DNA of 64,000 bases from Symbiobacterium thermophilum IAM 14863 (lineage in GTDB: Bacteria; Bacillota; Sulfobacillia; Symbiobacteriales; Symbiobacteriaceae), in the NCBI RefSeq assembly GCF_000009905.1, contig NC_006177.1, positions 3,048,595 through 3,112,594 on the forward strand, given 5' to 3'. This document shows, piece after piece, positions 47,719-58,314 of this stretch; within the stretch, counting starts at the first letter, position 1; every line of letters begins with the position of its first letter. The notes beneath the pieces were generated by a model that made no database searches, had not been told where the DNA came from, and saw only the letters and a list, made by a program, of their open reading frames with translations. Position numbers and translations under genes: made by a program.

Positions 47719-48291
47719 CTAGGCCGACCGTGCCCGGCCCTTTGGGCGGAAGTCGAACCCCAGCCCGTCCAGCACCAGGAACATCACCCCGGTGAACAGG
47801 AAGAGCCAGCGGAACTGCTTGGGCAGATGCAGCCAGCGGGGGATCAGGCTGAGGAAGCCCAGCGGCACGGAGAAACGGAAGAGCGCGGCGGCCAGCGACG
47901 GCAGCAGCGGCCGGCCGGCGATGCGAAGAGCGACCGCCGCCGCCGGCACGACCAGGGGCGACAGACCGCCCAGGATCCAGATGGGGTCGAAGGTGTCCAG
48001 CAGCCGGCCGGCCCGCACCACCTGGGGGATGATGGTGAGGCAGGCCACCACGGAGATGTGCGCCCAGGAGACCACCGCGAAGCCGGCGCCCACGATGAAC
48101 TGGACGCCCGGCTTCACCTCAGGCTCCAGCAGGACGGCCATCTGCAGGAAGCCCCAGGCCAGAAGCGCCGCCACCAACCCGCCGCCGAAGTAGGGCAGAT
48201 GGTAGGGGTACCGCAAGGTGTACACCGGGGTGACGTAGGCCGCCAGGGCGCAGAGCGCGGTCAGGACCAGCCGGTAGTATACCCTGGCCAA
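47719..48291 (-). CDS. integral membrane protein of unknown function
   Basis: Not recognised. The 190 residues contain about six hydrophobic helices (LVLTALCALAAYVTPVYTL, GGGLVAALLAWGFLQMAVLL, VVSWAHISVVACLTII, LSPLVVPAAAVALRIAG, WLFLFTGVMFLVLDGLGF). No catalytic motif is evident. TTG start, 10 nt after GGAGGGGG. It sits between argG and the glycine reductase promoter, with an independent orientation-matched unit. Confidence 0.7.
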   Translation of the reverse strand: MARVYYRLVLTALCALAAYVTPVYTLRYPYHLPYFGGGLVAALLAWGFLQMAVLLEPEVKPGVQFIVGAGFAVVSWAHISVVACLTIIPQVVRAGRLLDTFDPIWILGGLSPLVVPAAAVALRIAGRPLLPSLAAALFRFSVPLGFLSLIPRWLHLPKQFRWLFLFTGVMFLVLDGLGFDFRPKGRARSA

Positions 48292-48388
48292 GGCGCCACC
48301 CCCTCCCGCCGGAAGTTCACGCTGTCATGTTCGCCCCTGGAAGCGGCTTTCCTGCCCCCGGCAGGCATGCGGGTCCTCCGCAGACAAC

Positions 48389-48419
48389 CGACCGCCCGGG
48401 TCCGATGTCCGGGCGGTCG
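48389..48419 (-). terminator. argG terminator hairpin
   Basis: Perfect 11-bp stem CGACCGCCCGG / CCGGGCGGTCG with a 9-nt loop, 20 nt after argG, exit sequence containing TTGT. Confidence 0.65.
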
Positions 48420-48438
48420 CCAGTCATCCGTATGCGTC

Positions 48439-49644
48439 TCAGGCCTTGCTCTTCTGCACGGCGGCGTAGACCTTGGTGGGCAGGCCGAAGATGTCGATGA
48501 ACCCCTTGGCCGCCTTGTGGTCGAACTTGTCCGCCTTGTCGTAGGTGGCCAGGTCGTAGGAGTAGAGCGTGTAGGGCGAAGTCCGGCCCACGCAGAAGGC
48601 CGAGCCCTTGAAGAGTCTCACCCGCACCGTGCCGGTCACCGTCTCCTGGGACTTCTTGATGAAAGCGTCCAGGGCCTCCTTCAGCGGGTGGAACCAGAGG
48701 CCGTTGTAGACCAGTTCGGCGTACTTCTGCTCCAGGCCCAGCTTGAAGTGGTGCAGCTCCCGGGGCAGGGTGATGGTCTCCAGCTCCTTGTGCGCCAGGG
48801 TGAGCACCGCCGCCGCCGGCATCTCGTACACCTCCCGGGACTTGATGCCGACCAGTCGGTTCTCCACGTGGTCGATGCGGCCCACCCCGTGGCGGCCGGC
48901 GATGGCGTGCAGCCGCTCGATCAGGGTCACCAGGTCCAGCGCCTCGCCGTTCAACGAGACCGGCACGCCCTGCTCGAAGCCGATCTCCACGTACTCGGGC
49001 TCGTCGGGGGCATCCTTCGGATTCACGGTCCACTCGAAGGCCTCCTCCGGCGCCTCCGCCCACGGGTCCTCCAGGACGCCGGCCTCGCAGGAGCGGCCCC
49101 ACAGGTTCACGTCGATGGAGAACGGGTTCTCCTTGCCCACCGGGACCGGGATGCCATGTTTCTGGGCGTAGTCGATCTCCTCCTCCCGGCTCCATCCCCA
49201 CTCCCGCACCGGGGCGAGCACCTGCAGGTTGGGGTTGAGGGCGGCCACGGAGACCTCGAACCGCACCTGGTCATTGCCCTTGCCCGTGCAGCCGTGGGCG
49301 ACGAAGTCGGCCCCTTCCTCCTCGGCGATCTGGACCAGCAGCTTCGCGATCAGCGGCCGGGAAAGCGCCGCCGAGAGGTAGTACTTGGACTCGTAACAGG
49401 CGTTGGCCTGGAGCGTCGGCAGGATGAAGTCGTAGGCGAACTCTTTCCTGGCATCGTAGACGTAGCTCTTCACGGCGCCGATGGAAAGCGCCTTCTGCCG
49501 GATGAACTCCAGGTCCTTGTCGTTGGCGCCCACGTCCACCGCCAGCGCGACCACATCGGCGTCGTAGTTCTCCTTGATCCAGTGGATCGCCACCGAGGTA
49601 TCCAGCCCGCCTGAGTAGGCCAGCACGCACTTCTTCTTCGCCAT
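48439..49644 (-). CDS. argG: argininosuccinate synthase
   Basis: ATP-pyrophosphatase fold ligase of 401 residues joining citrulline and aspartate. [16 protein letters not shown] is the PP-loop, [20 protein letters not shown] and [14 protein letters not shown] are the citrulline/aspartate sites. ATG 49644 follows GAGGAGG by 9 nt. No argH follows. Its promoter is overlapped by ARG-box-like sites, so ArgR/AhrC repression is expected. Confidence 0.96.
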   Translation of the reverse strand: MAKKKCVLAYSGGLDTSVAIHWIKENYDADVVALAVDVGANDKDLEFIRQKALSIGAVKSYVYDARKEFAYDFILPTLQANACYESKYYLSAALSRPLIAKLLVQIAEEEGADFVAHGCTGKGNDQVRFEVSVAALNPNLQVLAPVREWGWSREEEIDYAQKHGIPVPVGKENPFSIDVNLWGRSCEAGVLEDPWAEAPEEAFEWTVNPKDAPDEPEYVEIGFEQGVPVSLNGEALDLVTLIERLHAIAGRHGVGRIDHVENRLVGIKSREVYEMPAAAVLTLAHKELETITLPRELHHFKLGLEQKYAELVYNGLWFHPLKEALDAFIKKSQETVTGTVRVRLFKGSAFCVGRTSPYTLYSYDLATYDKADKFDHKAAKGFIDIFGLPTKVYAAVQKSKA

Positions 49645-49689
49645 CGATCGGAGCCTCCTCGTCCTCGCCCGGCGCCCCGGGCCTCTTGG

Positions 49690-49724
49690 TGCATGATTAT
49701 ACTCCTAGGTGAATAAGTATGCAA
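49690..49724 (-). promoter_or_regulatory. argG promoter overlapped by two ARG-box-like sites
   Basis: Minus strand TTGCAT (49719-49724), 17-nt spacer, TATAAT (49696-49701). On plus, TGAATAAGTATGCAAT covers the -35 and TGCATGATTATACTC covers the -10; both resemble the TGAATwwwwATTCA box of ArgR/AhrC. Confidence 0.75.
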
Positions 49725-49744
49725 TAGGGGTGAATAGATTTAGA

Positions 49745-49767
49745 GAGGCGCCCGAACCGGGCGCCTC
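49745..49767 (-). terminator. terminator hairpin after the P1B-ATPase
   Basis: Perfect 10-bp stem GAGGCGCCCG / CGGGCGCCTC with a 3-nt loop, about 80 nt after the ATPase stop; weak T content follows on the minus strand. Confidence 0.6.
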
Positions 49768-49846
49768 CCGTTCACTTCATGCCTCTGCCATGCCGAGTGT
49801 GGCCACACCCCCGGCGTCGGCCTGCAGGTCCGGCGGGACGGGCAGG

Positions 49847-51817
<1,971 letters not shown>

Positions 51818-51833
51818 CGAGCCACCCCCTAAT

Positions 51834-51886
51834 TTAGAACGGTTCTAAGCTATAACCATTCTAACTCTCTCCAGGGCGGTTGGCAA
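51834..51886 (-). promoter_or_regulatory. pfeT promoter with two 7-1-7 PerR/Fur-type boxes
   Basis: Minus strand TTGCCA (51881-51886), 17-nt spacer, TAGAAT (51858-51863). Box 1, TTAGAAC-G-GTTCTAA (51834-51848), is a perfect 7-1-7 palindrome downstream of the -10; box 2, CTATAAC-C-ATTCTAA (51850-51864), overlaps the -10. Binding would block initiation. Confidence 0.8.
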
Positions 51887-51906
51887 GAGGATGATGGGCC
51901 CGAACA

Positions 51907-51938
51907 CAAAAATATACGCCACGGCCCGAGCCGTGGCG
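51907..51938 (-). terminator. perR terminator
   Basis: Stem CGCCACGGC / GCCGTGGCG with a 4-nt loop, followed on the minus strand by TATATTTTTG. Confidence 0.85.
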
Positions 51939-51963
51939 AAAGGGATCGGCAGACGGAGGGGAA

Positions 51964-52434
51964 TCAGTCGGCGGCACCGTCGCGGGCGCAGGCCGGGCAG
52001 ATGCCGTAGTAGAGCATCTGGGCGCCCACCAGCCGGTATCCGGTCTCGGCCTGCACCATTTCCTCCAGTCCGGTGGAGATGTGGTGCAGGTCGATCACCT
52101 GCTTGCAGCGGATGCAGATGACGTTGACGTGCGTGTCGACGTCCAGCTCGTAGTGGACGGCGCCCGCCGCGTCCGGCCCCAGCTCATAGACCAGGCCCCG
52201 CTCCTTCAGGACGGTCAGGGTATTGTACACCGTGGCAAGGCTGACGCCGGGGTGGTGCTTCCGGGCGGCTTCGAAGATCTCCTGCACGGTGGGGTGCTGC
52301 TTCCCCGCCATGTCCGCGAGGGCCGCGCAGATGGCGGCGCGCTGGGCCGTGAGCTTCAGCCCGGCGGCGCGCAGGCCCGCGGTGAACGGATCCTCCCGGT
52401 GCTGTTCCGCGACCTGGTGCCCGCTCTCGGTCAT
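51964..52434 (-). CDS. perR: PerR-type Fur-family regulator
   Basis: Metal-dependent repressor of 156 residues. DNA-binding helix SLATVYNTLTVLKERGL; regulatory site HYELDVDTHVNV with a later VIDLHH, whose Asp at the Asp104-equivalent position favours PerR over Fur (Glu). Structural zinc is held by CIRCK and CPAC. PerR senses peroxide by metal-catalysed His oxidation. ATG 52434 is chosen because GGGGGGTG lies 8 nt upstream; GTG 52443 overlaps that SD. Its own leader holds a related palindrome, suggesting autoregulation. Confidence 0.88.
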   Translation of the reverse strand: MTESGHQVAEQHREDPFTAGLRAAGLKLTAQRAAICAALADMAGKQHPTVQEIFEAARKHHPGVSLATVYNTLTVLKERGLVYELGPDAAGAVHYELDVDTHVNVICIRCKQVIDLHHISTGLEEMVQAETGYRLVGAQMLYYGICPACARDGAAD

Positions 52435-52452
52435 GGCGTTCACCCCCCACAG

Positions 52453-52481
52453 CGAGAATCATTCCAGTTAACAGTATATCA
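52453..52481 (-). promoter_or_regulatory. perR extended -10 promoter with a box-like palindrome
   Basis: Minus strand TGATATACT (52481-52473) is an extended -10; a clear -35 is lacking. CTGGAAT-G-ATTCTCG (52467-52453) just downstream resembles the 7-1-7 boxes before pfeT. Confidence 0.55.
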
Positions 52482-52604
52482 GATCCCGCGTGACTGCAAT
52501 AGTCTTTTGCCCGGAACCTCCCATCACCAGTTTTCCGCAAAGCGAGCCGCACTATGGCAGGACTTGACCGCAAGCGGGAGAAGCGAACAAACGAGGTGAT
52601 GTCC

Positions 52605-53453
52605 TTGAGCGAACCCAACGCCCGACCTCCCCAGGCGCTGCTGTACGTGCAGGACCTCCCGCGCGCCGCCGCCTACTACGCCGGGCTCCCCGGATTCCGC
52701 GCCGTCCCCGCGGGATCGGCGGACGTGCTGGTGACCGCGCCCGAAGGGGAGACGCTGGTGCTGCTGCGGGCCGGGACCGAGCCGCCCCCCGCGCTGGCGG
52801 CGCCGCCGGCCGGCCCCGGCGCGTGGGTCTACCTGCACCGCCGGGACCTTCCTGACCTGGCCGCGCGCCTGCGGCAGGCCGGCCTCATGCCCGACGGCCC
52901 GACGGTCACATACCCTGGGTACCGCCAGATGCTGCTGCCCGATCCCGAGGGCTACGTGCTGGCATTCTGGGAGGAGCTGCCCGTCACCGACGACCAGATC
53001 CTGGAGCTGTACCGAACCGGCCCGGCCCGGCTGGCCGACGCCGTAGGACGCCTGGGCGACGCCGGGCTGGACGTCCCCCGCGCCCCGGGCAAGTGGACCG
53101 CCCGGCAGATCGTCCACCACATCGTCGACTCGGACGCCGAGACCTTCCACGTCCTGCGGATCGCGCTGGCCCTGCCGGGCAGGCGCATCGCGACCACCGT
53201 CTGGGAGAACGACGAATGGATGCGCGGCCTGGCCTGCGACCGGCGGGCGGTGGAGCCGGCCATCGCCCTGTTCGCCGCCGCGCGCGCCTGGATCCTGGAG
53301 GCGCTGTCTCACCTGCCGGACGCGCTGGAGCGGACGGTCACCTGGCCCAGCGGCTACACGGCCAGCGTGCGTGATCTGCTCCGGCAGCAGGGGGGCCACG
53401 CGGTCCACCACATCCTGCAGCTTGAGGAGATGCAGCGCCGCCTGAAGAAATAA
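52605..53453 (+). CDS. VOC (glyoxalase-like) domain fused to a DinB/YfiT-like domain
   Basis: Two-domain protein of 282 residues. Residues 1-120 are a VOC/glyoxalase-bleomycin resistance fold (ALLYVQDLPRAAAYYAGLPG, ending LLPDPEGYVLAFWEE). Residues 130-282 are a DinB-like four-helix bundle with its three metal histidines suggested by RQIVHHIVDSDAE and QQGGHAVHHILQLEEM; such domains often act as thiol-dependent transferases (bacillithiol/mycothiol S-transferases). A thiol-transfer or detoxification role is inferred. TTG 52605 is 8 nt after GAGGTGAT; ATG 52599 is too close. Confidence 0.75.
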   Translation: MSEPNARPPQALLYVQDLPRAAAYYAGLPGFRAVPAGSADVLVTAPEGETLVLLRAGTEPPPALAAPPAGPGAWVYLHRRDLPDLAARLRQAGLMPDGPTVTYPGYRQMLLPDPEGYVLAFWEELPVTDDQILELYRTGPARLADAVGRLGDAGLDVPRAPGKWTARQIVHHIVDSDAETFHVLRIALALPGRRIATTVWENDEWMRGLACDRRAVEPAIALFAAARAWILEALSHLPDALERTVTWPSGYTASVRDLLRQQGGHAVHHILQLEEMQRRLKK

Positions 53454-53547
53454 TGCCACGAAAGTCCCGGGATTCAGAACCAAAGGCGACCCGCACGGTG
53501 TCTTATAGGCGGAACCCGCATCCGGGCCCTGGAGGAGGTGTGCCCCC

Positions 53548-54201
53548 ATGACCTCGTTATTCCTTTATTCTTTTTATGTCGGCTTCGGCCTGACGCTGGT
53601 CTCGGTCATCCTCGGGTTCCTCAACCTGGGCGGCGACGCCGGCGACCTGTCCCACGGCGGCCACCTGGGCCCCGGGGGAGACCTCAGCCTCGACGCAGGC
53701 GGGGACCTGAGCGTTGATCTCGCCACGGACGTGCCCATGGCCCACGACGGCTCGGTGGGCAAGGCGACCGGGAAGGCGGCGGCCCTCTCGCCCGTTAACT
53801 TTCAGACGCTGGTGGCCGCGCTGATGGGCTTCGGCGGCGCCGGCTACCTGACGTCCCACTACGGTGCCCCGGTGGCCCTGGCCGGGGCAGCGGCAGGCGG
53901 CTTCGCCACCGGCTGGCTCGTCTACCGGTTCCAGCGCTTCCTGCTCCGGGGCGAGCGGCCGCTTCCGCCCACCCGGTACACGGGCATCGTCGGCCGGCTC
54001 ACCGTTCCGATCCGGGAAGGGGGCACCGGCGAGGTGGTCTACACGCTGAACCAGACCCGCACGGTGTCGGCGGCCCGCTCCGTGGACGGGCACCCGATCC
54101 CGAAGGGCGAGGAGGTCGTCATCCTTCGCTACGAGCGGGGCATCGCCTACGTCCAGCCGTGGCGTGAGTTCATGAAGGAAGAAAACCTTAAGGAGGTTTG
54201 A
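53548..54201 (+). CDS. NfeD-like membrane protein (flotillin partner, YuaF-like)
   Basis: Membrane protein of 217 residues. Helices are at 5-27 (LYSFYVGFGLTLVSVILGFL) and two around 85-125; between them an Asp/Gly-rich exposed loop (GGDLSVDLATDVPMAHD). The C-terminal OB-fold, YTGIVGRLTVPIREGGTGEV to VVILRYERGIAYVQPW, is the NfeD/YuaF domain. It lies 7 nt before floT, the conserved yuaF-yuaG arrangement. ATG 53548 follows GGAGGAGGTG. Confidence 0.87.
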   Translation: MTSLFLYSFYVGFGLTLVSVILGFLNLGGDAGDLSHGGHLGPGGDLSLDAGGDLSVDLATDVPMAHDGSVGKATGKAAALSPVNFQTLVAALMGFGGAGYLTSHYGAPVALAGAAAGGFATGWLVYRFQRFLLRGERPLPPTRYTGIVGRLTVPIREGGTGEVVYTLNQTRTVSAARSVDGHPIPKGEEVVILRYERGIAYVQPWREFMKEENLKEV

Positions 54202-54208
54202 GACGGGA

Positions 54209-55756
54209 ATGGGACCGCTGATCATCGCCGGCCTCACGATTCTGGGCATCCTGCTCCTGTTGGGCCTTCTGGCCTCCATGTACCGCAAGGTGCCACCCAA
54301 CCGCGCACTCATCGTCTACGGCTTCGGGGGCCCGCGCGTCACCAAGGGCGGCGGCCTGGTGGTCTGGCCGCTGATCCAGTCGGCGCAGGAGCTCTCGCTG
54401 GAGCTCATGTCCTTTGACGTCGTCCCGCAGCAGGACTTCTACACGGTGCAGGGCGTCGCGGTGACCGTGGAGGCGGTGGCCCAGATCAAGGTCAAGTCGG
54501 ACACCGAGTCGATCCTGACCGCGGCCGAGCAGTTCCTCTCCAAGACCACCAAGGAGCAGAACGAGATCCTGAAGCTGGTCATGGAGGGCCACCTGCGGGG
54601 CATCATCGGCCAGCTCACCGTGGAGCAGATCGTGAAGGAGCCGGAGATGGTGGCCGACCGCATGCGGGCCAACGTCGCCGACGACATGAGCAAGATGGGG
54701 CTGGAGGTCATCTCCTTCACGATCAAGGAGATCAAGGACAAGAACGACTACATCAACAACATGGGCCGGCCCGACACCGAGCGCATCAAGCGGGCGGCCG
54801 AGATCGCGGCGGCCGAGGCGCTGCGCGACACCGAGATCAAGCGGGCGGAGGCGATGCGCGAGGCGGCCATCGCCAAGGCGAGGGCCGAGCAGGAGACGGT
54901 GCTCGCCCAGTCCGAGTCGCTGGCCAAGCAGGCCGAGGCGCAGCGTGACCTGAACCTGAAGAAGGCCGCGTTCGAGGCCGAGGTCAAGCGGGCCCAGGCC
55001 CAGGCAGACAAGGCCTACGACATCGAGGCCAATATCATCCAGCAGAAGGTCGTCGCCGAGCAGGTCCGCGTGCAGCAGGTGGAGCGCCAGGAGCAGGTCA
55101 AGGTCCAGGAGGCCGAGATCCTGCGGCGCGAGAAGGAACTGATCGCGACCGTGCTGAAGGCCGCGGAGATCGAGCGGCAGAAGCAGGAGGCGCTGGCGGC
55201 GGCCCAGGCCCGCAAGCTGGAGATCGAGGCCGAGGGCCAGGCGCGGGCGATCCGGCTCTCCGGCGAGGCCGAGGCCGACGTGGTCCGGCAGAAGGGTCTG
55301 GCGGAGGCGGAGGTCATCCTCGCCAAGGGCCGGGCGGAGGCCGAGGCCATGCGCATCAAGGCCGAGGCGTACAAGGAGTACGGCCAGGCCGCCATCCTCG
55401 ACAAGCTCATGCCGGTCCTGCCCGAGCTCATGCGGGCGGCCGCGGAGCCGCTGTCCCGCATCGACAAGGTCACGATCCTCTCCCAGGGCCAGGGGGCCGA
55501 GGTGGGCGTCAACAAGTTCATGGCCGACGTCGCCAAGCTGGTCGCCACCGCCCCCACGGTCCTGGAAGGGCTGACCGGGATCTCGATCCAGGAGATGATG
55601 AAGCAGCTGCCTGGCCTGGAGTCCAAGGTCCGGGAGATCGAGGCCGAGGTCAGGGAAGCGGAACCGGTTCCCCAGACAGAGACGGCGCCCGTCGCCGCTG
55701 CCATGGAGCCGGAGGCGGAAGCCGAGGCCGAAGGGAAGACCAAAGCAGAGGCGTAG
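54209..55756 (+). CDS. floT: flotillin-like membrane scaffold protein
   Basis: SPFH/flotillin protein of 515 residues organising ordered membrane domains. An N-terminal helix (LIIAGLTILGILLLLGLLAS) anchors it, then the SPFH domain (YGFGGPRVTKGGGLVVWPLI, MGLEVISFTIKEIKD), then a long coiled coil of Glu-Ala repeats (residues 190-400) and an oligomerising C-terminus. The last 30 residues are Glu/Ala-rich low complexity. Directly downstream of its NfeD partner, followed by a strong terminator. Confidence 0.92.
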   Translation: MGPLIIAGLTILGILLLLGLLASMYRKVPPNRALIVYGFGGPRVTKGGGLVVWPLIQSAQELSLELMSFDVVPQQDFYTVQGVAVTVEAVAQIKVKSDTESILTAAEQFLSKTTKEQNEILKLVMEGHLRGIIGQLTVEQIVKEPEMVADRMRANVADDMSKMGLEVISFTIKEIKDKNDYINNMGRPDTERIKRAAEIAAAEALRDTEIKRAEAMREAAIAKARAEQETVLAQSESLAKQAEAQRDLNLKKAAFEAEVKRAQAQADKAYDIEANIIQQKVVAEQVRVQQVERQEQVKVQEAEILRREKELIATVLKAAEIERQKQEALAAAQARKLEIEAEGQARAIRLSGEAEADVVRQKGLAEAEVILAKGRAEAEAMRIKAEAYKEYGQAAILDKLMPVLPELMRAAAEPLSRIDKVTILSQGQGAEVGVNKFMADVAKLVATAPTVLEGLTGISIQEMMKQLPGLESKVREIEAEVREAEPVPQTETAPVAAAMEPEAEAEAEGKTKAEA

Positions 55757-55800
55757 GCGATCCGTCGTCCCTTGTGTACAAGCCTCAGACAGAATCGGAA

Positions 55801-55836
55801 GGGGACCTGCGGGACATACCCGCAGGTCCCCCCTTA
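55801..55836 (+). terminator. terminator of the nfeD-floT operon
   Basis: Perfect 13-bp stem GGGGACCTGCGGG / CCCGCAGGTCCCC with loop ACATA, then CCTTAT. Confidence 0.82.
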
Positions 55837-55892
55837 TACGCCCGATGGCGGCAGCCGGCCCAGTGTGCGCCCCGCCCTGGCCTGCGCCGCCG

Positions 55893-56726
55893 CTATTCAC
55901 CACCCCAGTGCCGCTCCAGGAAGCCCAGTATGGTCGCCGCGTAGTCGTGAGCGCGCTCAGGATGTTCGTAGTCGTCGATGTCGATGATGAGGTGACGGTC
56001 GCCCTCGACAACCCAGGTCTCCACATGCCCGGGGGCGCGGGCGACCAGCCGCTCGAAGCTGGCGAAGGGCACCTGTGAGTCGCCGCGGGAGTGGATGAGG
56101 AGGGCCGGGCGGTCGCCCAGCCTGGCGATCTGCCGGGCAGGCGTGATGCCCGCGTTCGTCGGGCCGAACCGGAGCGCCATGTAGGCGGCGACGAAGGGCT
56201 TCTCCGCCGCGGCCAGCCAGGCGGGGGCCCCCTGTAGGGCCATGTTGTCGGCGAACACGTCCGGCCAGGAGGAGAAGGCCGACATGCTGATGACCCCGGC
56301 GATCTCGGGGATCTGGCCCGCGGCGTTGATGGCGGTGGCGCCGCCCATGGAGAGGCCGTAGACGACAATGGGCACGCCGTCATAGGCGCTGCTGGCGCGC
56401 AGGTAGTCCACGGCCGCCCGGACGTCGAGGTGCTCCCGGTAACCGAGGCAGATCAGGTCGCCCTCGCTCTCTCCGTGCGCCCGCATCTCGAGCAGCAGGG
56501 AGGCGTAGCCGTGCCCGGCCAGCCACCGGGCGTGGCCGAAGAAGGCGGTCACCGAAGGATTCTGGATGCCGGAGAGGAAGATGATCACGGCCTTGGGGTT
56601 CGGCCGACGCACCTCGTAGGCGACCAGGCGGAGGCCGTCCTGCGTGGTGAGGTCGACTCGCTCGGCGGTGAGTCCGAAGTCATCTGCTGCATACATCCGC
56701 TGGAAGTCGACGTGCAGGTCGATCAT
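55893..56726 (-). CDS. alpha/beta hydrolase, catalytic part (separated from its anchor)
   Basis: Serine hydrolase domain of 277 residues. VIIFLSGIQNPSVTAFFG is the oxyanion strand, VYGLSMGGATAINAAG the nucleophile elbow, SRGDSQVPFASF holds the Asp and VVEGDRHLIIDIDDYEHPER the His. Its ATG 56726 has no SD and overlaps the stop of a 46-codon upstream ORF that has an ideal SD and encodes the membrane helix such proteins normally carry at their N-terminus. Expression therefore relies on coupling, or the two are one gene broken by a one-base frameshift. Confidence 0.85.
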   Translation of the reverse strand: MIDLHVDFQRMYAADDFGLTAERVDLTTQDGLRLVAYEVRRPNPKAVIIFLSGIQNPSVTAFFGHARWLAGHGYASLLLEMRAHGESEGDLICLGYREHLDVRAAVDYLRASSAYDGVPIVVYGLSMGGATAINAAGQIPEIAGVISMSAFSSWPDVFADNMALQGAPAWLAAAEKPFVAAYMALRFGPTNAGITPARQIARLGDRPALLIHSRGDSQVPFASFERLVARAPGHVETWVVEGDRHLIIDIDDYEHPERAHDYAATILGFLERHWGGE

Positions 56727-56863
56727 CGGGCTATCGGGCTGGTGATGAGCGGGGGCAGGATTGAGAGTCCCGCAAGGGCCAGCAGAACCAGCGCGACCAC
56801 CGCGATCAATACGGCCCGTTTCGCCCTGCTTTTCTTCGGGCGTATCCGTGGCTGAACCTGCAC
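56723..56863 (-). CDS. 46-residue single-helix ORF, anchor of the downstream hydrolase
   Basis: GTG 56863 lies 7 nt after AAGGAGG. The product has a basic start (QVQPRIRPKKSRAKR), a hydrophobic helix AVLIAVVALVLLALAG and then LSILPPLITSPIAR before TGA. Joined to the next ORF it would give a typical type II-anchored alpha/beta hydrolase of about 323 residues. The stop overlaps the hydrolase ATG (ATGA). Confidence 0.7.
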   Translation of the reverse strand: MQVQPRIRPKKSRAKRAVLIAVVALVLLALAGLSILPPLITSPIAR

Positions 56864-56974
56864 CTTTGCGCCTCCTTGTTGCTGCGTATTCCGCTATTTC
56901 GCACGCCTTTTGTCTTCTCTGAAGCGGCGGTGACTCCTGCAGGGGAACGACACAGGCCCGCATTTCTGCCGGCA

Positions 56975-57018
56975 CGCACAGAGGGATCTGCGTGCATGAC
57001 CGCAGATCCCTCTGTGCG
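56975..57018. repeat. 18-bp perfect hairpin downstream of argD
   Basis: Arms starting CGCACAGAGGGATCTGCG (56975-56992) and its exact complement (57001-57018) around an 8-nt loop. It is 58 nt after the argD stop and serves best as the argBD terminator, without a T run. Nothing else is evident in the gap 56864-57076. Confidence 0.65.
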
Positions 57019-57076
57019 ATGTAACGCCCAGCGTGCGCCCCCAGGGCCTTCGCCGGTCTGCCCAGCAGGGCGGGCA

Positions 57077-58300
57077 CTATCCTGCAGATCCCACCGCCGC
57101 CAGCGCCTGATCGAGAATCTCCAGCGCCCGGTCGCAGTCCGCCGCGGTGATGATGTAGGGCGGCAGCAGCCGCACCACGGTGTCGGCGGTCACGTTGACC
57201 AGCAGCCCGAGCTCGTGGCACTTCTCCAGCACCGGCCTGGCCGGGCGGGTGAGCTCGATCCCCAGCATCAGCCCCATGCCCCGGACCTCCTTCACCAGGC
57301 CCGGATGCTTCGCCTGCAGCCGCCGCAGCCCCGCCAGCAGGTACTCGCCCATGGCTGCGGCCCGGGCGGGCAGGTCCTCGCTGAGCAGCGTCTTGACCGT
57401 CGCCAGGGCCGCGGCGCACGCCAGCGGGCTGCCGCCGAAGGTGGTGCCGTGGTCGCCGGGCGCGAATCCCCGGGCCGCCTCCTCCGTCGCGCACACGGCC
57501 CCGATGGGCACGCCCCCGCCCAGCCCCTTCGCCAGGGTGAGGATGTCCGGCTTCACCCCGAAGGCCTGGTAGGCGAAGAGGTGGCCCACGCGGCCCATGC
57601 CGCACTGGATCTCGTCGAAGATCAGCAGGGCGCCCCGCTCGTCGCAAATCGCCCGGGCCGCCTCCAGGAACTCCCGGGCCAGCGGCCGCACGCCGCCCTC
57701 GCCCTGCACCGGCTCCACGATCACCGCGGCGGTCCGGTCCGTGACCGCGGCCCTGAGCGCCGCCACATCGCCGGCCTCCACGTAGTCGAATCCCTCCGGC
57801 AGCGGCCCGAAGCCCTCCTGGATCGCCGGCTTGGCCGTGGCCGTCACCGTGGCCAGGGTGCGGCCGTGGAAGGAGTGGGTCAGCGACACGATCCGGTTCT
57901 TCGCTTTGAGCCCCTTCCGCCACTGGTACTTCCGGGCCAGCTTGATCGCGCCCTCATTGGCCTCGGCGCCCGAGTTGCAGAAGAAGACCCGGTCCAGCCC
58001 GCCGTGCTGGGTGAGCAGCTCGGCCAGCTCGGCCATGGGCTCGCTGTAGTACAGGTTGGAGCAGTGGATCAGCCGGGCCGCCTGGTCGGCGATCGCCGAA
58101 ACCAGGGCCGGGTGGGCATGGCCGAGCACGTTGACGGCAATGCCGCCGAGGAAGTCCAGGTACTCCTTGCCGTCCGCATCCCAGCAGCGCACCCCCTCCC
58201 CCCGGACCAGGGCGATCGGGTAACGCCCGTAGGTCTTCATCGTGTGCGCGTCCGCCCGGGCCATCAGGGCTGCGCTCCTCGATCCGCTCACGTCCGCCAT
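57077..58300 (-). CDS. argD: acetylornithine aminotransferase
   Basis: Class III PLP aminotransferase of 407 residues. [54 protein letters not shown] and the PLP lysine in [16 protein letters not shown] are clear; [13 protein letters not shown] follows. Gene context directly after argB supports acetylornithine rather than GABA or ornithine specificity. ATG 58300 chosen (about 6 nt after GGAGGGG); ATG 58306 is adjacent to the SD. Confidence 0.94.
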   Translation of the reverse strand: MADVSGSRSAALMARADAHTMKTYGRYPIALVRGEGVRCWDADGKEYLDFLGGIAVNVLGHAHPALVSAIADQAARLIHCSNLYYSEPMAELAELLTQHGGLDRVFFCNSGAEANEGAIKLARKYQWRKGLKAKNRIVSLTHSFHGRTLATVTATAKPAIQEGFGPLPEGFDYVEAGDVAALRAAVTDRTAAVIVEPVQGEGGVRPLAREFLEAARAICDERGALLIFDEIQCGMGRVGHLFAYQAFGVKPDILTLAKGLGGGVPIGAVCATEEAARGFAPGDHGTTFGGSPLACAAALATVKTLLSEDLPARAAAMGEYLLAGLRRLQAKHPGLVKEVRGMGLMLGIELTRPARPVLEKCHELGLLVNVTADTVVRLLPPYIITAADCDRALEILDQALAAVGSAG

Positions 58301-58314
58301 CGCCATCCCCTCCG

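Noticed and set aside
56715-56735. Programmed -1 frameshift between anchor ORF and hydrolase
   Set aside because: No XXXYYYZ slippery site or following pseudoknot was recognised; coupling or sequence error is simpler.
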